A stretch of DNA of 64,000 nucleotides, taken from the NCBI GenBank assembly GCA_000230935.2, contig AGIQ01000001.1:930001-994000 (forward strand), read 5' to 3'. Below, piece by piece: positions 33,894-42,038 of this stretch. This DNA is from Mycolicibacterium rhodesiae JS60 (GTDB taxonomy: Bacteria > Actinomycetota > Actinomycetes > Mycobacteriales > Mycobacteriaceae). Position numbers and translations under genes: made by a program. Numbering within the stretch: the first letter of the stretch is position 1; each line of letters starts with the position of its first letter. The notes under the pieces are model-generated. The model was given only the letters and a program-made list of their open reading frames with translations. It ran no database searches and was not told where the DNA came from.

Positions 33894-35618
33894 ATGAGTA
33901 GTGGGAATGGTTTTGATGTAATTATCAAGGGCGGCACGCTCATTGATGGCACGAACACGCCTCGCAAGATCGTAGATGTGGGGATCCGCGACGGTAAGGT
34001 CGCGAAGATCGGGGGTCTGGGTTCGGCCACCGCGACCAGGATCGTGGATGCGACGGGCCGGATCGTGGCTCCGGGTGTGATCGATGTGCACACGCATTAC
34101 GACGCGGCGATCTTCTGGGATCCGTACTGCACCCCCTCGGGATACCACGGAATGACGACGGCGATTGTGTCGAACTGTGGCTTCGGTTTTGCTCCATGCA
34201 AGCAGGACAAGGCAGTTCAGGAGCGCTACATGGGCATGATGGAGACTACTGAGCAGATCCCCACTGCGGCTTTGCGCGAGGCGCTACCGTTTACTTGGGA
34301 GTCGTTCCCGGAGTGGCTCGAAGTAGTCCAGGGATTGGACAAAGGCGTCAATGTGGGCAGCTACATCCCGCTGAACTCACTGATGATCTTCGTGATGGGT
34401 TCGGTCGAGGATGCTCGTGATCGGCGGCCGACCGAGGCCGAGTTGACCGAGATGAAGCGCCTGCTGCGGGAGGCGTTGGAGGCCGGCGCTATTGGGTTTG
34501 CATTCTCCAAACTCAACGAATTCAATTCGCACAAGGATCATGGCAAGCCGATGCCGACCGATGCCGCCGATGAGTCGACGGCGTATGCGTTGGCTGAGGT
34601 GTTGCGGGAGATGGACTACGGGATCATTCAGGCACTGGTTGATCTGCCGATGGCTATCGACAACAACCATATTGCCGAGAAACTCGCTCGGATCTCAGGT
34701 CGTCCAGTCGTGCAGAACATCATTGTTCCCTTCGACCACATTCCTGAGCAGATCGATCGTGTCCTGAGCTGGCTCGACCACTGCGAAGCCGAGGGGCTCG
34801 ACGTCTATTCCCAGGCCCTGGCCTTCCGCGCTTGGAACGAGAGTCGGCTGCTTGACTGGAATGCGTGGGACGTGATTCCAGAGTTCGCCGAATTCACCGA
34901 ATGCGGTGACGACATTGACGCCCGGGTGGCGGTGGCGGCCGATCTCGACTGGCGCGCCCGGCTCAAGGCGAAGTACTCGATCGATTCCATGACGTCGGCG
35001 GGCGGCCCGCTTGAGCTCCTCAAGCTCATCGCGCTTCCCGACGCCAACGACCCGCGAATCGGCCTGTCATTCGCTGAGATCGCCCAAGCGACCGGTGATC
35101 ACGTGATCGACGCCTTCTTCGACATCGCCATCGAGTCACACTGTCAGATGGACTTCCGGACATTGCAAGCGATGAGCCAGGATCCGGCGTTGTTCGAGAA
35201 GCTGTACAAGCATCCCCGGGTGATCGCGGGGACCTCCGACGGTGGTGCACACATCCGATTCTTCAGCGGTGGTAACTTCTCCACTGACCTATTGCAGTGG
35301 CTTGCGTTGCAGGAGAAGCGGTTCACCCTCGAAGAGCTGCATCACAAGATGAGCATGCTACCGGCACGCATTTTGAACTTCACCGACCGCGGCGCGCTGC
35401 TGACCGGATTCGCCGCCGATCTGATGATCTACGACCCTTCTGAATTGGGATACCCCGATCAGTACGAGGTGCTCCACGATCTGCCTGGTGGCGAGTTTCG
35501 CCGCGTGGTACCGGCTTTCGGGATCGACTTGATCATGGTCAACGGTGAGGTGACGTTCGAGTCGGCCATGAAGTCGACAGGTGCTACTCCTGGACGTGTT
35601 CTCACATCGGCGCGCTGA
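33894..35618 (+). CDS. N-acyl-D-amino-acid deacylase-type amidohydrolase
   Basis: 574 residues of the D-aminoacylase branch of the amidohydrolase superfamily. The N-terminal metal motif is VIDVHTHYDAAIFWDPYC and the C-terminal catalytic Asp lies in GTSDGGAHIRFF. The last strands (GFAADLMIYDP, then DLIMVNGEVTF) close the composite beta-sandwich. A strong ribosome site AAAGGAG sits 6 bases before the ATG. It would hydrolyse a C-N bond of an N-acyl amino acid, amide or lactam; members of this branch are often mis-annotated, so the substrate is open. It is the last gene of the operon and ends before a strong terminator hairpin. Confidence 0.85.
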   Translation: MSSGNGFDVIIKGGTLIDGTNTPRKIVDVGIRDGKVAKIGGLGSATATRIVDATGRIVAPGVIDVHTHYDAAIFWDPYCTPSGYHGMTTAIVSNCGFGFAPCKQDKAVQERYMGMMETTEQIPTAALREALPFTWESFPEWLEVVQGLDKGVNVGSYIPLNSLMIFVMGSVEDARDRRPTEAELTEMKRLLREALEAGAIGFAFSKLNEFNSHKDHGKPMPTDAADESTAYALAEVLREMDYGIIQALVDLPMAIDNNHIAEKLARISGRPVVQNIIVPFDHIPEQIDRVLSWLDHCEAEGLDVYSQALAFRAWNESRLLDWNAWDVIPEFAEFTECGDDIDARVAVAADLDWRARLKAKYSIDSMTSAGGPLELLKLIALPDANDPRIGLSFAEIAQATGDHVIDAFFDIAIESHCQMDFRTLQAMSQDPALFEKLYKHPRVIAGTSDGGAHIRFFSGGNFSTDLLQWLALQEKRFTLEELHHKMSMLPARILNFTDRGALLTGFAADLMIYDPSELGYPDQYEVLHDLPGGEFRRVVPAFGIDLIMVNGEVTFESAMKSTGATPGRVLTSAR

Positions 35619-35634
35619 AATCATCACCTGGAGC

Positions 35635-35674
35635 CGCCAGCTGACGCCATGCGGTCGCGCAGCGTCAGCTGGCG
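35635..35674. terminator. Hairpin terminator between convergent genes
   Basis: CGCCAGCTGACGC at 35635-35647 and its exact complement GCGTCAGCTGGCG at 35662-35674 form a 13-base-pair stem with a 14-base loop. It lies between the convergent amidohydrolase and GMC oxidoreductase genes and could serve both. No long T-run follows on either side, which is common for mycobacterial terminators. Confidence 0.75.
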
Positions 35675-35680
35675 ACTCGG

Positions 35681-37168
35681 TTAGCTCTTGACCCGAGTCA
35701 TCAGGCCGGCGATTCGCTCGGCAATCATCACGCATCCGAGATAGGTGTTCCCTGCCGGAATCATCGGCATCGATGCGGCGTCGGCGACACGCAACCCGTC
35801 GATACCATTCACCCGGCCACGTGCGTCGAGCACGCTACCCATCGGGCACGTGCCGACCATGTGGCCGTAGCTCATCGTCAAGCGCGCGAGCGCCTCTTGC
35901 ACGGCTTCCGGGGCCGTCAGATCGTGTGCCTCGATTTGCTTGCACCCCAACGCGATAGCTGCGGGCGACTGTTCCCACTCGGCGATCGTCCGGAAGGCGT
36001 GTCCGAGCCTGGTGTGCGCATCATCGGGCAACGGTGGTGCGGTGACAACCGGGTCGGCTTCGGGATCGTCATCCAAGGTGACGCTCCCGCGGCCGGTCGA
36101 CTTCAACAGCAGGGCGAGCATCAGGAAGGTGGCGTCGTCGCTGTAGGTGGGGCTGGGCGTCGGAAAGACGTGATAGTCAACCTGACTGCCATCGGAAGCA
36201 CCGATGAGAACGGGTTGGGCCGGTCCGCCCATGAGAGTGCGCGGACCCTCGTGGCGATACGGAATCGCGGTCCCGAGATGATCGCTCATCGTGGATCCCA
36301 CGGGCAGATCTGCATGGACCTCAATTCCGCGTGCCATCAACTGCTCCCGCGGGCCGATGCCGGAGCGCAGAAGCAATGTCGGAGAGCCGATGGCGCCGGC
36401 AGCCACCACAACCTCATCGGCGCGAAGCTGATCACCCGCGCTCGTGACGACGCCGACCGCGCGCCCGCTCTCAACCTGAATCCGCGCAGCACTCGTCGAG
36501 GGGCGGATATCGAGGTTGGGCCGGCTGCGCACGGAGTCGGTCAGGTACGCGGTGCTCGTTGTCATACGTTGCCTGGCTGAGTTGAGGGTTGCCGGAAACA
36601 CCGCAATGCCCGGCAGTTGGCTCGGGTCGTTGGCGTCGGCGGCCTGCGGCACGCCTACCTGTCGTAGACCGTCCGCGAACGCGGCTTGAAATGGGCTGTG
36701 CTCAGCGGCTTTCCAGCGACTCACGGTCAGCGGTCCGCTGCCGCCGTGGATCGGTGTCGCGCCGAAATCGCGATCGTTCTCCGCGGCGATGAAGTAACTC
36801 AGGACATCCGACCAGCCCCAGCCCGGGAGCCCCATGGCCTCCCACGCGTCGTAATCCTCAGGCTGTCCACGGACCGTGGCCAGGTAATTTACCGCCGAGG
36901 TCCCGCCGGTTATGTGACCCTGAATCATCGGGATCGGCCCGGAAGGGGCGGCCATCAACGTCAGCTTCGTGTTCGACTGGGTAAGCCAGACGTTATGCGC
37001 CAGCCGGGGATCGAGGATCTCCTCGCCGTAATCGTCGGACTGGCCGGCCTCCAGCAGGATGACGGATGTGTCGGGATCCTCGCTCAGGCGCGCGGCGATA
37101 ACGCATCCGGCGGTACCGGCGCCGACGACGATGATAGTTCTGCGGACTACAGTTTGAGATGTGTTCAC
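35681..37168 (-). CDS. GMC-family FAD oxidoreductase (alcohol oxidase/dehydrogenase)
   Basis: 495 residues with a GTG start. The N-terminal FAD motif is IIVVGAGTAGCVIAARLSE; ITGGTSAVNYLATVRGQPED is the first GMC signature and GAIGSPTLLLRSGIGP the second. The active-site His is likely in MSYGHMVGTCPMGS, and the C-terminal MIPAGNTYLGCVMIAERIA closes the FAD site. It would oxidise an alcohol to an aldehyde or ketone, upstream of the island's aldehyde dehydrogenase. No signal peptide is present. It is transcribed from a short intergenic region that holds a palindrome and a YGCGTAKCR site. Confidence 0.9.
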   Translation of the reverse strand: MNTSQTVVRRTIIVVGAGTAGCVIAARLSEDPDTSVILLEAGQSDDYGEEILDPRLAHNVWLTQSNTKLTLMAAPSGPIPMIQGHITGGTSAVNYLATVRGQPEDYDAWEAMGLPGWGWSDVLSYFIAAENDRDFGATPIHGGSGPLTVSRWKAAEHSPFQAAFADGLRQVGVPQAADANDPSQLPGIAVFPATLNSARQRMTTSTAYLTDSVRSRPNLDIRPSTSAARIQVESGRAVGVVTSAGDQLRADEVVVAAGAIGSPTLLLRSGIGPREQLMARGIEVHADLPVGSTMSDHLGTAIPYRHEGPRTLMGGPAQPVLIGASDGSQVDYHVFPTPSPTYSDDATFLMLALLLKSTGRGSVTLDDDPEADPVVTAPPLPDDAHTRLGHAFRTIAEWEQSPAAIALGCKQIEAHDLTAPEAVQEALARLTMSYGHMVGTCPMGSVLDARGRVNGIDGLRVADAASMPMIPAGNTYLGCVMIAERIAGLMTRVKS

Positions 37169-37182
37169 GGCACAAGAATACT

Positions 37183-37226
37183 CAAACTAAGAATAAGTTT
37201 GGCTCATGATCTAAGTATGCGTAGCA
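37183..37226 (-). promoter_or_regulatory. Palindrome and TGCGTAGCA site upstream of the GMC gene
   Basis: CAAACT at 37183-37188 and AGTTTG at 37196-37201 are perfect inverted arms with a 7-base spacer, 15 bases before the GMC start. TGCGTAGCA lies at 37218-37226. A wider inverted pair CTAAGTA/TACTTAG (37211-37217 and 37236-37242) surrounds the second site and touches the stop of the upstream regulator gene. Together they look like a regulated promoter. Confidence 0.45.
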
Positions 37227-37238
37227 ATATTGGATTAC

Positions 37239-38258
37239 TTAGACGAGCCAGGTCCACGCGTACGTGTGCTTGATGCTGCCGCACCCGTAGAGGACCTCGA
37301 TACGCCGGATACCGGGAATGAGAGCGATTTCGTTGTGTACGGCGTTCATCAGGTTGTCGTGGTTGGCCCCGATAGCCACGCCGATCAGATCGAAACTATC
37401 CAGGACCCGTGTCACCTGCGAGATGTCTTCCCGCTCCACAAGCGTCCGCGCAACGCCGTCGACCTCACCGGGGTCCGCGGTCACGATGATGAACGCATGT
37501 GCTCCGAAACCAAATGCGACCACGTTGGAAACCGCCTGGATCCGGAACACATGGTCGCTGAGCATTCGTTTGATCCGGGCGCGGATAGTTCCCTCGGAGA
37601 CGCCGAGGTCATCGGCGATCCGCCGATTGCTCCGGCGTGCGTTGTGCTGCAGGATACGAATGATCTCCAGGTCCATCTCGTCGACCGTGTCGCTCGGCTG
37701 CGCCTCGGGCGTGGTTCCCGGATTCACTTGGAACAAAGCCCATTTCGAGTCGTACTTGAGTACGTTGAGCGCAATGCTGCCATGAACTTCATACACGCCA
37801 TCGATCGACGGCAACACACTGCTGAACATCTCGGCGACGTGGCTTCGATCTCGGCAGACCATTGGGACGACGATGTCGAATCTGCCTGACGTCACGGTGA
37901 CTGCCACTGCCTCGGGCAGTTTGGCAATGTCGGCAGCCACATCGGACACCGCTCGTCGGCTCACTTTCACCAACGCGAACGTGAGCTCGCGATGGCCGAA
38001 GAGCCGGATATCGGTAACAGCGACAATCCGCATGATGTCGGCGTCCTCGAGACGCCGCAGTCGGCCGGCAACCGTGACTTCGTTGACGCCAAACGCGTGC
38101 GCCAACGAGCGGTTTCCCTCGCGCCCGTCCTCGCGGAGTCGATCAATGAGCGCGCGATCCAGGTCGGTGAGATCCGGTATGGCTGCCGGCTCGGGCCGGG
38201 GGGAGGCAGCGTTCGGTTTGGCACTCCTGCTCCCGGAGGATTTGGCCTGGCGTGCCAC
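37239..38258 (-). CDS. Double-headed Lrp/AsnC-type transcriptional regulator
   Basis: 339 residues. The first AsnC helix-turn-helix (LTDLDRALIDRLREDGREGN, then AFGVNEVTVAGRLRRLEDAD) is followed by a sensor domain. A second complete unit follows (VDEMDLEIIRILQHNARRSN, then DDLGVSEGTIRARIKRMLSD), ending with a second sensor domain. It has the same duplicated design as the regulator at 28400-29380 but only distant sequence similarity. The start is the GTG at 38258; the first 25 residues are basic and low in complexity. Its gene directly precedes the GMC oxidoreductase on the same strand, 70 bases away. Confidence 0.86.
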   Translation of the reverse strand: MARQAKSSGSRSAKPNAASPRPEPAAIPDLTDLDRALIDRLREDGREGNRSLAHAFGVNEVTVAGRLRRLEDADIMRIVAVTDIRLFGHRELTFALVKVSRRAVSDVAADIAKLPEAVAVTVTSGRFDIVVPMVCRDRSHVAEMFSSVLPSIDGVYEVHGSIALNVLKYDSKWALFQVNPGTTPEAQPSDTVDEMDLEIIRILQHNARRSNRRIADDLGVSEGTIRARIKRMLSDHVFRIQAVSNVVAFGFGAHAFIIVTADPGEVDGVARTLVEREDISQVTRVLDSFDLIGVAIGANHDNLMNAVHNEIALIPGIRRIEVLYGCGSIKHTYAWTWLV

Positions 38259-38276
38259 GTCACCGTCCTGTCAATG

Positions 38277-38308
38277 AATGCGCATTGGAATCGCGTTCCG
38301 CCTACGCA
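38277..38308 (-). promoter_or_regulatory. Inverted repeats and partial operator before the second AsnC-type gene
   Basis: AATGCGCATT (38277-38286) is a perfect palindrome. It is followed directly by GGAA-N5-TTCC (38287-38299) and by GCCTACGCA (38300-38308), which carries the TGCGTAG core on the minus strand. All lie within 50 bases upstream of the regulator's start and suit autoregulation. Confidence 0.4.
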
Positions 38309-38356
38309 GATTACAACATCATTGATGGAATGCGGCGCGTACGACGACGGCCCGAT

Positions 38357-38872
38357 CTATAGCGCCGGTGACGCGTCGGCTCCCCGTAGAACGGTCGCCG
38401 ACGTGACCATCATCTGACTATTGGGATCATTGTTGTGTTTGCAGTAGACCGCCGACTCGTAGGTAACCGCACACCGCGACCCGTGGTAGTCGATGAAGGT
38501 CGATTCGGACACGATCGCTTGGCCTTGGTTGGCTGAGAATCGGGGCGTGTCTGTCCGGTACAGGCGTGGATAAGGGTCACCGGCGAACCACGCGACTTCG
38601 TTCTCGCCGGCAGGTACTCCAGCGAGCGGGCCGGAACATCCGTAGCTGCCGTCATCCTCGATGGCGCAACGGATACCAAGCGGAGTCGTCATCCACACTC
38701 CGGATTCGTCGGTGGCTTTGTAGATCCACACACTCAAGACTGGTTGGTAGCCGCTGGTATCGGGATAACGGTACTGGGTCGGGTCCGCGGACGCGTGCGA
38801 GGTAAGGCTCATCATCATGCCCATCGCAAGGGTGAGCACACCGGTGGATCGGCGTGCGGCGTTGACCGTCAC
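38357..38872 (-). CDS. Exported protein, paralogue of its upstream neighbour
   Basis: 171 residues. A signal peptide (GVLTLAMGMMMSLTSHASA) precedes DPTQYRYPD. The mature part has a WMTTPLGIRCAI segment, GSYGCSGPLAGVPAGENEVA and a C-terminal CAVTYESAVYC. Four cysteines suggest two disulfides. The upstream neighbour at 38869-39399 has the same pattern (FTTAQGLTCGI, GSFGCSGAIPGAPAG and CATTVDLGTYC), so the pair arose by tandem duplication. The start overlaps the neighbour's stop by four bases. Function is unknown; it lies between the catabolic genes and the mce operon. Confidence 0.75.
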   Translation of the reverse strand: MTVNAARRSTGVLTLAMGMMMSLTSHASADPTQYRYPDTSGYQPVLSVWIYKATDESGVWMTTPLGIRCAIEDDGSYGCSGPLAGVPAGENEVAWFAGDPYPRLYRTDTPRFSANQGQAIVSESTFIDYHGSRCAVTYESAVYCKHNNDPNSQMMVTSATVLRGADASPAL

Positions 38873-39399
38873 CCGTTCAACCAGGTGCGGTCCGGGGAAA
38901 TCAGGAATCGGAACGGTCCACGCTCACAGTAGGTGCCGAGGTCGACAGTGGTTGCGCAGGTAGTACCTTCGACCTTGATGAAGGACAACGGTGGGATCGT
39001 CGCGGTTCCGTTGCGGCCCTGCGGGAATCGAATCGCCAGCGTCCAGTCGTAGTGGGCGCGGGTATCTCCGGTTATCCAGCCGATTTGTTGAATCCCTGCT
39101 GGCGCGCCTGGAATCGCGCCGCTGCACCCGAAGCTTCCGCGAAACCAGATGCCGCAGGTGAGGCCCTGGGCTGTCGTGAACCAGTATCCGGGTTGGTCCG
39201 GAAGCGATGCCCCTGGTGGATCCGACAGAGCGTACGGAGTCGCGTCGATCTCGGAGAAGTAGGCAAGATTCGGATACGGCGACGGCGCCTCGCCCGGCAT
39301 GGGTTCGGCATGTGCGCGAGGGGCGATCGGCAACGCCGGCAACGCCGAAACGGCGATGCCGACGAGCAGCACACTCAGAAGACCGAGGAGCTCATCCAT
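38869..39399 (-). CDS. Exported protein, first of a tandem paralogous pair
   Basis: 176 residues from the ATG at 39399; a longer frame to 39444 lacks a good signal peptide at its end. The signal peptide (LLGLLSVLLVGIAVSALPAL) is followed by a mature part with the four-cysteine pattern described for the downstream paralogue. Cleavage is probable after HAEP or nearby. The region 39400-39564 upstream is free of other genes on this strand and carries a TGCGTAGCA site. Confidence 0.72.
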   Translation of the reverse strand: MDELLGLLSVLLVGIAVSALPALPIAPRAHAEPMPGEAPSPYPNLAYFSEIDATPYALSDPPGASLPDQPGYWFTTAQGLTCGIWFRGSFGCSGAIPGAPAGIQQIGWITGDTRAHYDWTLAIRFPQGRNGTATIPPLSFIKVEGTTCATTVDLGTYCERGPFRFLISPDRTWLNG

Positions 39400-39548
39400 G
39401 GTCGTCGTCACGTGACAATTCGAGAACGGAACGATCCGCGACACAGAACGGACACTAGATCGGCTGCGCCTTCGATGTCAAGAATGCGGACTAGCTTCGC
39501 AGTATTAGTACGTATAGTGACGCCTCAGTCAGGGAAGTAATTGACATA

Positions 39549-39557
39549 TGCGTAGCA
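39549..39557 (+). promoter_or_regulatory. YGCGTAKCR site in the 39400-39564 intergenic region
   Basis: TGCGTAGCA, within the 11-base string TATGCGTAGCA that also occurs exactly at 28399 and 37216. It lies 150 bases before the minus-strand exported-protein pair and just after the end of the gene at 39565-40017. Its role is inferred only from recurrence. Confidence 0.35.
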
Positions 39558-39564
39558 CGGCACG

Positions 39565-40017
39565 CTAGGGCGCGGCCAGCACGACGGAGGCGACGTAGAA
39601 ACCGGTGCTATCGCCGAGCGCGTTGATCCCAGAGACGGTGTAGGTGCAGTCCGGCTTCGCCTGCCGAAATTCGAGGAGCACCCCTCGCAGTGCATCGGCT
39701 GGAGTCGTGCCATAACCCGCGAACAACAGCGCTTTTGATCCGCGGTAGCCGATGGTGGCAAGGGCTGGCATGGGGTCGGTGAACGGCACTGCGCTGGTGC
39801 GGAAGTTCACGTAGTCGCTGGTGTTCGCCGACGCCATCTGGGCGACGCGCTCGACAAGCGGGTCCGCCTGCAGTGGCGGACAGTGCGAGGCGGACCGGGC
39901 CACGCCCACCGCGCCGGCAAGGTCGGATGTGGCATCCGCCGAGCTGCCTGGTGCCAGCACCGTGGCGATCGTGATCCCCAGGCACAGTGCGGCAGGAATG
40001 GCTGATCGGCGAATCAC
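39565..40017 (-). CDS. Exported protein, function unknown
   Basis: 150 residues with a signal peptide (AALCLGITIATVLAPGSSA) ending near DA. The mature part contains CPPLQADPLVERVAQMASAN, then DPMPALATIGYRGSKALLFAG, and ends DSTGFYVASVVLA. The layout (Cys, helix with conserved hydrophobics, GYxGxKA, gas-like C terminus) resembles small exported mycobacterial proteins that some annotations place near the CAP/SCP fold; I cannot confirm that. Two cysteines could pair. Confidence 0.65.
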   Translation of the reverse strand: MIRRSAIPAALCLGITIATVLAPGSSADATSDLAGAVGVARSASHCPPLQADPLVERVAQMASANTSDYVNFRTSAVPFTDPMPALATIGYRGSKALLFAGYGTTPADALRGVLLEFRQAKPDCTYTVSGINALGDSTGFYVASVVLAAP

Positions 40018-40350
40018 TATCGCTGCACCTCGCAGAATCGTCAGGCGGCGCGTATGGCAACGATCAGAATACGCATGCTGTCAATAGCGGATCGACGGTG
40101 GCGGTCCGCGTGCGCGACAGCTGCGGCGGGTAGTGGCATCGAGGGCCGTCTCGTGGTGTCTGCGTGACGAGTTCGAATATAGCTTTCCCCGTGGATATTT
40201 CGGGCTGGCGTGGGGCCCCGCGTCGATGGATTATGTCAATCACTGGTCGGATTGGGGGATGTGCTGCACACTGATTGAGCCAACCGCATGATCGGATGAC
40301 AGCCGAAAGCGATACGCGAGTTGAGGAGATAATGGTTGTTTTCTTCTAGT
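40018..40350. other. Intergenic region between divergent exported-protein genes
   Basis: About 330 bases without a convincing gene. It holds AATACGCAT (a partial island motif) at about 40067 and a full site CGATACGCG at 40310-40318 (CGCGTATCG on the minus strand). GAGGAG at 40323-40328 is followed by a -10-like GATAAT at 40328-40333 and a five-codon open frame ATG-to-TAG at 40332-40349 that ends one base before the next gene's ATG. Nothing else stands out. Confidence 0.4.
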
Positions 40351-40938
40351 ATGCGTCGTAACCTGCTCACCATCGCGGCGATGGTGACACTCACCATCGC
40401 GACTGCTGCACGTGCTGATGCTGAGCCGACCGTTGATGACATCGCACCACCGCTGCCCGTCATCGTTCCGGTGGCGAGTGGCTGGCAACCCATGTTCCCG
40501 CCTCCCTTCGATCACACGCGAGCAAGTGTCACCGAAGCGGACGTCAACGCCGAACGTGAGATGTGCCAGTGGTACAACGCGCAATATGACACGTTGATGG
40601 ACCAGGTCCATCGTTTCAATGACAACTTGATTCGCAGCAACGGCGACTACAACGTGGCGAACAACCAGCAGATAGCCGATGCGCTCACCGCCAATATTGA
40701 TCAGTCGACGGCCTTCTTGGCCCCGCGCGCGGAGGCGCTCACCCAGAGCCGGGACAACTTCGGGGACGTGTACTACCCGATCTACCAGGGCGAGAGCTTC
40801 TATTTGTTGTGGCAGCACTTGTCCAATGTCAGCGCGGGAATTCGGGGCAGGCAACCGGCGTGGTTCGTCGGCCCGTCGGTCCAGCGCGTGATGCGCTGGG
40901 GCACGCGGATCAACCGATCACATGTATGCCGCTCATGA
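40351..40938 (+). CDS. Exported protein preceding the mce operon
   Basis: 195 residues from the ATG at 40351; a TTG at 40336, better spaced from GAGGAG, would add five residues. A signal peptide (LLTIAAMVTLTIATAARA) ends near DAEP. The mature part is mostly helical and acidic (EADVNAEREMCQWYNAQYDT), with two cysteines and a C-terminal Trp-rich stretch (SFYLLWQHLSN). I do not recognise the family. Position just upstream of mce, in the same direction, suggests a periplasmic partner or binding protein. Confidence 0.65.
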   Translation: MRRNLLTIAAMVTLTIATAARADAEPTVDDIAPPLPVIVPVASGWQPMFPPPFDHTRASVTEADVNAEREMCQWYNAQYDTLMDQVHRFNDNLIRSNGDYNVANNQQIADALTANIDQSTAFLAPRAEALTQSRDNFGDVYYPIYQGESFYLLWQHLSNVSAGIRGRQPAWFVGPSVQRVMRWGTRINRSHVCRS

Positions 40939-41059
40939 CGGTACGCAGCCTGTCGGCAAACCGCGACGCGTCGGCGCCGCTCATTGACACGGCCTTGTCC
41001 GGGTGTGCAGGAACTAGTAGCCGAAGTCAAAGAATTCGCAAGAAAAATGCTCTAAAGCC

Positions 41060-41107
41060 TTGCATACTGTGGATACAAGAGGCATACAATCGCATTCTTG
41101 CGTAGTC
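41060..41107 (+). promoter_or_regulatory. Candidate promoter of the mce operon
   Basis: TTGCAT at 41060-41065 and TACAAT at 41085-41090 resemble -35 and -10 boxes with a long 19-base spacer. GCATAC occurs twice, 20 bases apart (41062 and 41082), which could be half-sites on one face of the helix. TGCGTAGTC at 41099-41107 carries the island's TGCGTAG core just after the -10. The first mce gene starts at 41130. Confidence 0.4.
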
Positions 41108-41129
41108 GATCCAGGGTGCGAGGTTTGCA

Positions 41130-42038
41130 GTGACGACGTCAGTGTCCGTGGCGCCAACGCCTCCTTCGCCGTCGCCGCCCGCCCAGAACGCACCGGTGTG
41201 GCGAAGATCAGCGAACCGATGCCGACGGGCAGTCTGGGGTTTTTTGGCCGCGGTCATCGCAACTCCGGTCAAGAGCGCAGGGACTGTCGGCCGGGGGGTG
41301 CTGATGGCTGCCTCAGCGTTCCGTTATGCGGTTACCGACGCGGTCACCCTTCAGCTGCCGTTCGGCGAGATGGTCGTGCAAGCCTGGACGCTGCTGAAGG
41401 TGACCGCGACGCCGGCTCTGCTCATGGCAATCCCGATCGGCGCCATCGTGTCGATTCAAACGTCGGGACTGGTCAATCAGGTCGGCGCAAGTTCACTCGT
41501 TGGTGCCGCAAGTGGAGTCGGAATCGTGCGTCAGGGGGCACCAGTCACAGCGGGCCTCCTCATGGGGGGCGCCGCGGCGTCGGCGATTGCGTCGGATCTC
41601 GGCGCTCGTGCGATTCGCGAAGAGCTGGATGCGCTCAGGGTGCTCGGGGTAAATCCAGTGCGCCACTTAGTGGTTCCGCGCCTACTCGCGCTGCTGATCA
41701 TCGCGCCGATCCTGACCGCAATCATCATCGCGTCGGCCGTCGGCGCCGCGTTCGCTCTCGCGGTTGGTGTCAGCGGTGTCACCAGCGGCAGCTTTTGGCA
41801 ATCGTTTGGCACATTCGCGTCGGTATCTGACGTGTGGTTCACCCTCGCCAAGGCAGTGCTCTTCGCCGCTACCGTCGCGATCGTTTCCTGCCTGCGTGGT
41901 ATCGAGGCCAGGGGAGGGCCCCGCGGTGTTGCCGACGCGGTGAACTCGTCTGTCGTCATCAATGTTGTGTGCATCGCGATCATCAACCTCGCGATCACCC
42001 AGTTGCAGACGATGTTCTTCCCGATGGAGGTCTCGTAG
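41130..42038 (+). CDS. YrbE/MlaE-type permease A of the mce importer
   Basis: 302 residues with about five or six membrane segments. The MlaE-family motif is in ASDLGARAIREELDALRVLG followed by VNPVRHLVVPRL. YrbE proteins form the inner-membrane permease of Mce transporters, which import lipids, sterols or other hydrophobic molecules using an ATPase (MceG) encoded elsewhere; no MceG is in this window. The start is the GTG at 41130. The N-terminal 20 residues are Pro/Ser-rich and cytosolic. Confidence 0.92.
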   Translation: MTTSVSVAPTPPSPSPPAQNAPVWRRSANRCRRAVWGFLAAVIATPVKSAGTVGRGVLMAASAFRYAVTDAVTLQLPFGEMVVQAWTLLKVTATPALLMAIPIGAIVSIQTSGLVNQVGASSLVGAASGVGIVRQGAPVTAGLLMGGAAASAIASDLGARAIREELDALRVLGVNPVRHLVVPRLLALLIIAPILTAIIIASAVGAAFALAVGVSGVTSGSFWQSFGTFASVSDVWFTLAKAVLFAATVAIVSCLRGIEARGGPRGVADAVNSSVVINVVCIAIINLAITQLQTMFFPMEVS

